Of a DNA stretch of 26,343 nt, positions 22,360-26,343 are shown piece after piece. Both the position numbers and the translations under genes were made by a program. The stretch comes from Chloroflexota bacterium. Its GTDB lineage: Bacteria > Chloroflexota > Limnocylindria > P2-11E. The stretch's first letter is position 1; each line of letters begins with the position of its first letter. The stretch is taken from the NCBI GenBank assembly GCA_013695575.1, contig JACDAF010000363.1, positions 1-26,343 on the forward strand, read 5' to 3'. The notes under the pieces were generated by a model. The model saw only the letters and a program-made list of their open reading frames with translations, was not told the DNA's origin and searched no databases.

Positions 22360-23094
22360 TTAGCGCGCCGCGTCTTTCGCACGTGCCGCGCTCCCTTCCG
22401 TGCCGAGCAGCTTCAGGATGCCTTCCCCGACCGCCTTGATGTGGTCCGCCGACGCTTCGCGGGCGGCGGCGGCGTCGTGCGCCTCGAGCGCCGCGAGGAT
22501 GCGCCGGTGCGCGTCGACCGATGCGTGTGCGCGGGCGTTGGTCTGCAGCCATTCCTCGCGCGACGCGCGCAGCACGTCGAAGATCGCGGCGAGCATCGTC
22601 ACGAGGAGCTCGTTGCCCGCGGCCCGTCCGATGAGCTCGTGGAACCGAGTGTCCTCGTCCACGTAGGACTCACCCGCGCTGACCTTCCGCTCCTGCGCCA
22701 CGATGATCGCGCGCAGCTCTGCGAGCTCCTCGCGCGTCACCCGTTCCGCGGCGCACGCCGCGACCGCCGGCTCGATCAGTCCGCGTACCTCGATGACGTC
22801 AGCGACCGGGTGGCCCCGGCTGATGAGGGCGGACAGGGGCCGCGCGAGATCGCGGGCGGCCGCCCGGCGCACGAACGTTCCGCCGCCTGCATGCGTCTCC
22901 ACGATGCCGAGGAGCTCGAGCGCCCGGAGCGCTTCACGAACGGACGCGCGAGAGACCTGGAACTGCTCGGCGAGCGTGCGCTCCGTCGGCAGCTGGTCGC
23001 CCGGACGGAGATCGCCGCGATCGAGCAGCGCCTCGATCTGCGCGACGATGTCCTGATAGAGACGGTAACGCCTGACCGGCTCCACGAGTGCCAA
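22360..23094 (-). CDS. GntR-family regulator with FCD domain
   Basis: The 244-aa protein has an N-terminal winged helix (QLPTERTLAEQF, VSRASVREALRALELLGIVE) and a C-terminal FCD ligand domain (VRGLIEPAVA, FHELIGRAAGN, DAHRRILAALEAHD, HIKAVGEGI). FCD regulators sense organic acids such as pyruvate, lactate or fatty acyl groups. The TTG at 23094 has GGAGGGG 5 nt upstream and lies just before the conserved part; a longer frame to 23133 would start inside the operator. Its TAA stop overlaps the SD of the gamma-delta gene. The nearby palindrome suggests it controls itself and the enzyme operon. The ligand may be oxalate or a 2-oxoacid, by context only. Confidence 0.92.
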   Translation of the reverse strand: MALVEPVRRYRLYQDIVAQIEALLDRGDLRPGDQLPTERTLAEQFQVSRASVREALRALELLGIVETHAGGGTFVRRAAARDLARPLSALISRGHPVADVIEVRGLIEPAVAACAAERVTREELAELRAIIVAQERKVSAGESYVDEDTRFHELIGRAAGNELLVTMLAAIFDVLRASREEWLQTNARAHASVDAHRRILAALEAHDAAAAREASADHIKAVGEGILKLLGTEGSAARAKDAAR

Positions 23095-23121
23095 GCCATC
23101 CCCTCCAGCGCGGTGGTCTAC

Positions 23122-23132
23122 TGGTCTGACCA
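23122..23132 (-). promoter_or_regulatory. Candidate GntR operator TGGTCNGACCA
   Basis: On the minus strand this reads TGGTCAGACCA, an 11-bp palindrome within TTGGTCAGACCA. FadR/PdhR-type GntR proteins bind TGGT-n-ACCA sites; it differs from the E. coli PdhR core (TTGGTAAGACCA, from memory) at one base. A second half site, TGGTCT on the plus strand, lies 8 bp away at 23114. The site begins about 4 nt after the predicted start of transcription, a repressor position. Confidence 0.7.
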
Positions 23133-23142
23133 ACCGGGCCGC

Positions 23143-23171
23143 AGAGTAGGAGCGGGCGGGACGCCTGTCAA
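23143..23171 (-). promoter_or_regulatory. Promoter of the GntR-oxidoreductase operon
   Basis: On the minus strand, TTGACA (23166-23171) is perfect and is followed after exactly 17 nt by TACTCT (23143-23148). Transcription should start near 23136, placing the palindrome at 23122-23132 just downstream. Confidence 0.72.
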
Positions 23172-23188
23172 TTTGGGCGCGAGGACGC

Positions 23189-23548
23189 TCAGCGCGGCTT
23201 CTTCGCCGTCTTCTTGGTCGCCGGTCCCGGCCCGACCGTGTCGCGGCTCCGCCGCACCGGGGCCCCTACCCCTGCGGCTCTCGAGGGCCCTGCGGGTCGG
23301 CCGGGCGAAGCTCCCTTCCCGCGCTTGCTTGCCTTCTCTGACGCTGCCCGGTCGCGCAGCGCGTGCTGCACCGTCTTGTAGCGCGACAGCGTGCCGCGCC
23401 GGTCCTGCTGCACGTCCCTGTGGAACTGCGGGTCGTGCGCGGACCTGCGCGCCACATCGGCGTCGCGGAGAGCGTCGCTCACGACGCTGGCAACCTTGCC
23501 GATGATCTTCTTCGGCACCGCTGACGCCCGGTGCAGGGCACGTGCCAC
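23189..23548 (-). CDS. Small basic protein, unknown function
   Basis: The 119-aa protein starts at GTG 23548, 2 nt after the tctA stop, and has no clear SD. The N-terminal half looks folded and helical (VPKKIIGKVASVVSDALRDAD, SRYKTVQHALRDR). The C-terminal half is Arg/Lys/Pro/Gly-rich and ends in a histone-like TKKTAKKPR. A nucleic-acid-binding role can only be guessed. The frame continues upstream to 24013 as a shadow of tctA. It ends 18 nt before the -35 box of the next operon. Confidence 0.5.
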   Translation of the reverse strand: MARALHRASAVPKKIIGKVASVVSDALRDADVARRSAHDPQFHRDVQQDRRGTLSRYKTVQHALRDRAASEKASKRGKGASPGRPAGPSRAAGVGAPVRRSRDTVGPGPATKKTAKKPR

Positions 23549-23550
23549 GG

Positions 23551-25113
23551 TTACTCTGCCACCGTCGGCTCCGCGGCAGGCCGTCGACGCGCCCGCGCCG
23601 ATCGGATGACGGGGAGCAGCACCAACAGGACGGAGAGGAACAGCATGGTCCCGGCGAGGGGCAGCCCGCCGACGGTCGAGGTGACGAACGTCGAAGGATC
23701 GCCGCCGCTCCCGATGAGCGCCTTGCGGAGCTCGCGCTCGGTCGCGTCGCCAAGCACGAGCGCGACGACGAGCGGCGCGAGCGGATACTTGAGCTTCCGA
23801 AGCCAGTACCCGATGAGTCCGAACCCGATCGTGATGAACACGTCCAGCATGCTGTTGTTCAGCGAGTACGAGCCGATGATCGAGATGACGACGATGAAGG
23901 GCGTGATGATCGCGTAGGGCGTGCGCATGATCATCGCGAGGAGCGGCACCGCGGCGAGGCAGATCAGGAATGTGAGCAGGTGGCCGAGATAGATGCTCGC
24001 GATGAGGCCCCACACGAAGTCCTTGTGCTCGATGAAGAGCAGCGGTCCGGGCTGGAGCCCCCAGATGAAGAGCCCGGCCATCATCACCGCCGACGTGGGT
24101 GAGCCGGGGATCCCGAGGGCGAGCATCGGCACGAGCGAGCCGACGGCGGCGGAGTCCGCGGCCGCCTGCGGCGCCATGATCCCCGAGATCTCGCCCTTCC
24201 CGAACTCCTGCTTCTTCTTCGAGTACTGGCGCGCGAGGCCGTAGCCGAGGAACGAGCCGGCGGTCGCGCCGTGACCCGGCAGGACGCCGAAGAGGAACCC
24301 GATGACGGAGATCGGGACCACCATTCCGAGCCGCTTGCGCAGGGCGCCAAAGGCTTCACGGATGTCGCGCAGCCCGACCTTCGCGCTCATGCGTTCCATG
24401 AAGCCGATGCCCTGCTCCTCGGCGGAGGCGAGCACTTCGCCGATGCCGAACAGACCGATCGTCACGGGGACGAACGTGATGCCCGAGAGCAGCTCGATGT
24501 GCCCGAACGTGAGCCGCGGCTCCCCGGTGAGCGAGTCGAAGCCGATCGACGCGAGCAGCAGGCCGAACGCGATCATCATCACGCTCTTCAGCGGGGCCTC
24601 CGAGCCGAGGCCGACGAGCGTGGTGAACGACAGGATGAAGACGGCGAACAGCTCCGCGGGACCGAACTTGATGGCCTCCAGCGCGAGCGCTCGCGCGAAG
24701 AACGTGAGCAGGATCGTCGCGATGAGCGCACCGACGAAGGACGAGACGAACGACGAGCCGAGCGCGAGACCTGGTCGCCCCTTGCGTTTGGCGAGCGGAT
24801 AGCCGTCGAACAGGAGCGCGACGGCCCAGGGCTCGCCAGGGATGTTGAAGAGGATCGAGGTGATGACCCCGCCGAAGAGCGCGCCCCAGTAGATACCGGC
24901 GAGGAAGATGATCGCCGTCGTCGCGCCGCCGGCGCCGCTTCCGGCGATGAGGACGCTGACGGGGAGGAGGATCGCGACGCCGCTCGTGCCGCCTAGCCCC
25001 GGGAGCACGCCGATGACGAGGCCGAGGAGCACGCCGACGAGGAGCATGAGCAGGTTCGCCGGCTGCAGCGCGACACCGAACCCGCCCGCGAGATCACCGA
25101 GGACCTCGACCAC
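23551..25113 (-). CDS. tctA: Tripartite tricarboxylate transporter large membrane subunit TctA
   Basis: The 520-aa transport subunit of a tripartite tricarboxylate (TTT) system, with about 11-12 membrane segments. Family signatures are LPGLGGTSGVAILLP near the N-terminus, SILFNIPGEPWAVALLFDGYPLA, and the matching second half GVLPGHGATAGSFLGYG and LGIPGSPTSAVMMAGL. The GTG start follows the tctB stop without a gap. Substrates of TTT systems are carboxylates such as citrate, but substrate cannot be read from TctA. Position upstream of the oxidoreductase operon suggests delivery of its substrate. Confidence 0.95.
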   Translation of the reverse strand: MVEVLGDLAGGFGVALQPANLLMLLVGVLLGLVIGVLPGLGGTSGVAILLPVSVLIAGSGAGGATTAIIFLAGIYWGALFGGVITSILFNIPGEPWAVALLFDGYPLAKRKGRPGLALGSSFVSSFVGALIATILLTFFARALALEAIKFGPAELFAVFILSFTTLVGLGSEAPLKSVMMIAFGLLLASIGFDSLTGEPRLTFGHIELLSGITFVPVTIGLFGIGEVLASAEEQGIGFMERMSAKVGLRDIREAFGALRKRLGMVVPISVIGFLFGVLPGHGATAGSFLGYGLARQYSKKKQEFGKGEISGIMAPQAAADSAAVGSLVPMLALGIPGSPTSAVMMAGLFIWGLQPGPLLFIEHKDFVWGLIASIYLGHLLTFLICLAAVPLLAMIMRTPYAIITPFIVVISIIGSYSLNNSMLDVFITIGFGLIGYWLRKLKYPLAPLVVALVLGDATERELRKALIGSGGDPSTFVTSTVGGLPLAGTMLFLSVLLVLLPVIRSARARRRPAAEPTVAE

Positions 25114-25593
25114 CTAGAACCGAACCAGGTCGTAAAAGATGCTCTTCGGGAGAGCGACGCGGAACCCGACCTCGAAGATGAGGTAGATGACGAGCGGGAA
25201 CAGGATCGCGATCGCGACGATCCAGTACCACGCGTAGCGGCCGAGGACCGCTGCGAAGAAGCCCATGTAGAGCGCAGTCATGAGGTAGAAGCCGAGGTAG
25301 GGAATGAGGGCCGCCGCGGCGACCATCGGCACCGCGAGCGTGAGCACCGACTCGATGCTCCGGCGGTCCTTGAAGACGCCGGTGGCGACCTGCGGCGTCG
25401 TGAGCGAGCGGAGGACGACGAGCGCGGCGAAGGTGAAGAGGACGGCGGCCGACCAGAACGGATAGAAGCCGCCGGAGAGGCCGCCCGGCGCGCCCCCGGC
25501 GACGTCCGGGAGCGCGCCTCTACGCGTGTCGAACATGGCGACGGCGGCGATCAGCATGATGACCGCCGCCGTCGCCGCCTCGTAGCGACGCAA
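25114..25593 (-). CDS. tctB: Tripartite tricarboxylate transporter small membrane subunit TctB
   Basis: The 159-aa protein has four hydrophobic segments, as usual for TctB: AATAAVIMLIAAVAMF, SAAVLFTFAALVVL, LTLAVPMVAAAALIPYLGFYLMTALYMGFFAAVL and WIVAIAILFPLVIYLIF. TTG 25593 follows the tctC stop by 3 nt and tctA begins directly after its stop, so the three are tightly coupled. No good SD is visible. Confidence 0.88.
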   Translation of the reverse strand: MRRYEAATAAVIMLIAAVAMFDTRRGALPDVAGGAPGGLSGGFYPFWSAAVLFTFAALVVLRSLTTPQVATGVFKDRRSIESVLTLAVPMVAAAALIPYLGFYLMTALYMGFFAAVLGRYAWYWIVAIAILFPLVIYLIFEVGFRVALPKSIFYDLVRF

Positions 25594-25596
25594 GAG

Positions 25597-26343
25597 CTAC
25601 TTAAGCCAGCCGTTCTTCTGCGCGATGTCCGTGTGCAGCTTCGTGAACTCGCCGACGAGCTTCTTGAAGTCATCGCCGGCGACGAACTTGAGGTCGAGGG
25701 CGTTCGTGGCGGCGAAGTCCTGCCACTCCTTCGAGTCGTAGACGCCCTTGAACACGTCGATCCAGAACTTCTGCTGCGCGGCCGAGAGGCCGGGCGGACC
25801 CATGACCGAGCGCACGATGTAGTAGTCGTCGATCGCCAGCCCCTGCGACTTGCACGTCGCGAGGTCCTTGAACGGCCCGTCTTTCGGGCTCGCTGCCTGG
25901 AACGTGCAGAGCGGCCGCAGCTTGCGTGGCGACGCCTGGAAGAGGGCGCGCCCCTCGCTCGGGTTGTTCACGGTCACCTCGACGCCGCCCTGGTGGCCGG
26001 CGAGCGCGGTCGCGACCCCGCCGCCGCCGGTCTGCGGGACGTACTTGAAGGGCTTCGTCTTGGCGACCTCCTGGATCCGGAGGAAGAGGACCTCGTCCTC
26101 CTGCTTCGAGCCCGTACCCGACGCGACGATCTCCTTCTCCTGGGCGGCCTTGATGAAGTCGCCGGCGTTCTTCCAGGGGCTGTCCTCGTTGACCCAGAGG
26201 AAGAAGGGGTCGTTCGCAAGGCTCGCGATCGGCGTGAAGTCATCCGGCTTGTACGGAAGCTTCTGCGTGATGAGCGTCGTCCAGAACGAGTTGAGGGTGA
26301 TCATGATCGCGTGCATGTCACCCTTCTTCTCGAAGACGTAGTT
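25597..26343 (-). CDS. tctC: Tripartite tricarboxylate transporter substrate-binding protein TctC, partial
   Basis: A periplasm-facing solute-binding protein of the Bug/TctC family. The N-terminus, including any signal peptide, lies beyond the window; the visible frame runs to the edge (248 codons). Typical features are PYKPDDFTPIASLANDPFFLWV, ASGTGSKQEDEVLF, KYVPQTGGGGVATALAGHQ, VNNPSEGRALFQ and the C-terminal helix region with KKLVGEF. The carboxylate-binding loops cannot be judged fully from this part. Confidence 0.92.
   Translation of the reverse strand, partial: NYVFEKKGDMHAIMITLNSFWTTLITQKLPYKPDDFTPIASLANDPFFLWVNEDSPWKNAGDFIKAAQEKEIVASGTGSKQEDEVLFLRIQEVAKTKPFKYVPQTGGGGVATALAGHQGGVEVTVNNPSEGRALFQASPRKLRPLCTFQAASPKDGPFKDLATCKSQGLAIDDYYIVRSVMGPPGLSAAQQKFWIDVFKGVYDSKEWQDFAATNALDLKFVAGDDFKKLVGEFTKLHTDIAQKNGWLK

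Noticed and set aside
21037..23505. 822-codon plus-strand frame across the oxidoreductase and GntR genes
   Set aside because: It runs antisense to three strong genes and the promoter region, with shadow-type composition.
24271..24996. 241-codon plus-strand frame opposite tctA
   Set aside because: Asp/Glu/Arg-rich antisense of membrane-segment codons, a common artefact in GC-rich DNA.
1..26343. CRISPR arrays, rRNA genes, replication origin
   Set aside because: No regularly spaced repeats, rRNA-like stretches or DnaA-box clusters were seen.

Overview
The window is GC-rich throughout, with mixed ATG, GTG and TTG starts. Some genes have strong Shine-Dalgarno (SD) sites; others have a -10-like box 6-9 nt before the start codon and no SD. 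The order holB-ricT, the long-chain polyprenyl synthase, the 2-oxoacid:ferredoxin oxidoreductase and the protein style suggest an uncultured soil or sediment bacterium of the Chloroflexota type. A high-GC actinobacterium-like lineage is the main alternative; this is inference, as no rRNA or taxonomic marker is present.

Layout. Positions 1-1440 hold an arsenic module: arsR on the minus strand, arsM divergent on the plus strand, and a 23-residue peptide with three vicinal Cys pairs that overlaps the arsM stop. Positions 1544-6191 hold holB and ricT, then an IS630-type element inserted exactly in the ricT stop codon, then an AAA+ ATPase. On the minus strand, 6308-10349 hold a polyprenyl diphosphate synthase, a class A penicillin-binding protein and a small membrane-anchored protein. 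Positions 10416-14425 hold a STAND/archaeal-type ATPase, a 62-residue protein, a strong terminator, a GlsB/YeaQ membrane protein, tRNA-Arg(CCG), tatC and rarA; tatC and rarA overlap tail to tail. Positions 14736-18753 hold a berberine-bridge-type flavin oxidase, a zinc-ribbon protein and a minus-strand cluster of four little-characterised genes.

The most interesting part is 18832-26343, all on the minus strand. A TctCBA tripartite tricarboxylate transporter and a small basic protein are followed by an FCD-type GntR regulator with its own promoter and operator, then a three-gene thiamine-diphosphate 2-oxoacid:ferredoxin oxidoreductase (fused gamma-delta, alpha, beta). The alpha subunit has YPIRP where pyruvate enzymes have YPITP, and a downstream loop whose residues match those I recall from the oxalate oxidoreductase of Moorella thermoacetica. 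The working hypothesis is an oxalate (or related dicarboxylate) uptake and oxidation locus: TctABC imports the acid, the enzyme oxidises it to CO2 and reduces ferredoxin, and the GntR protein controls the enzyme operon.
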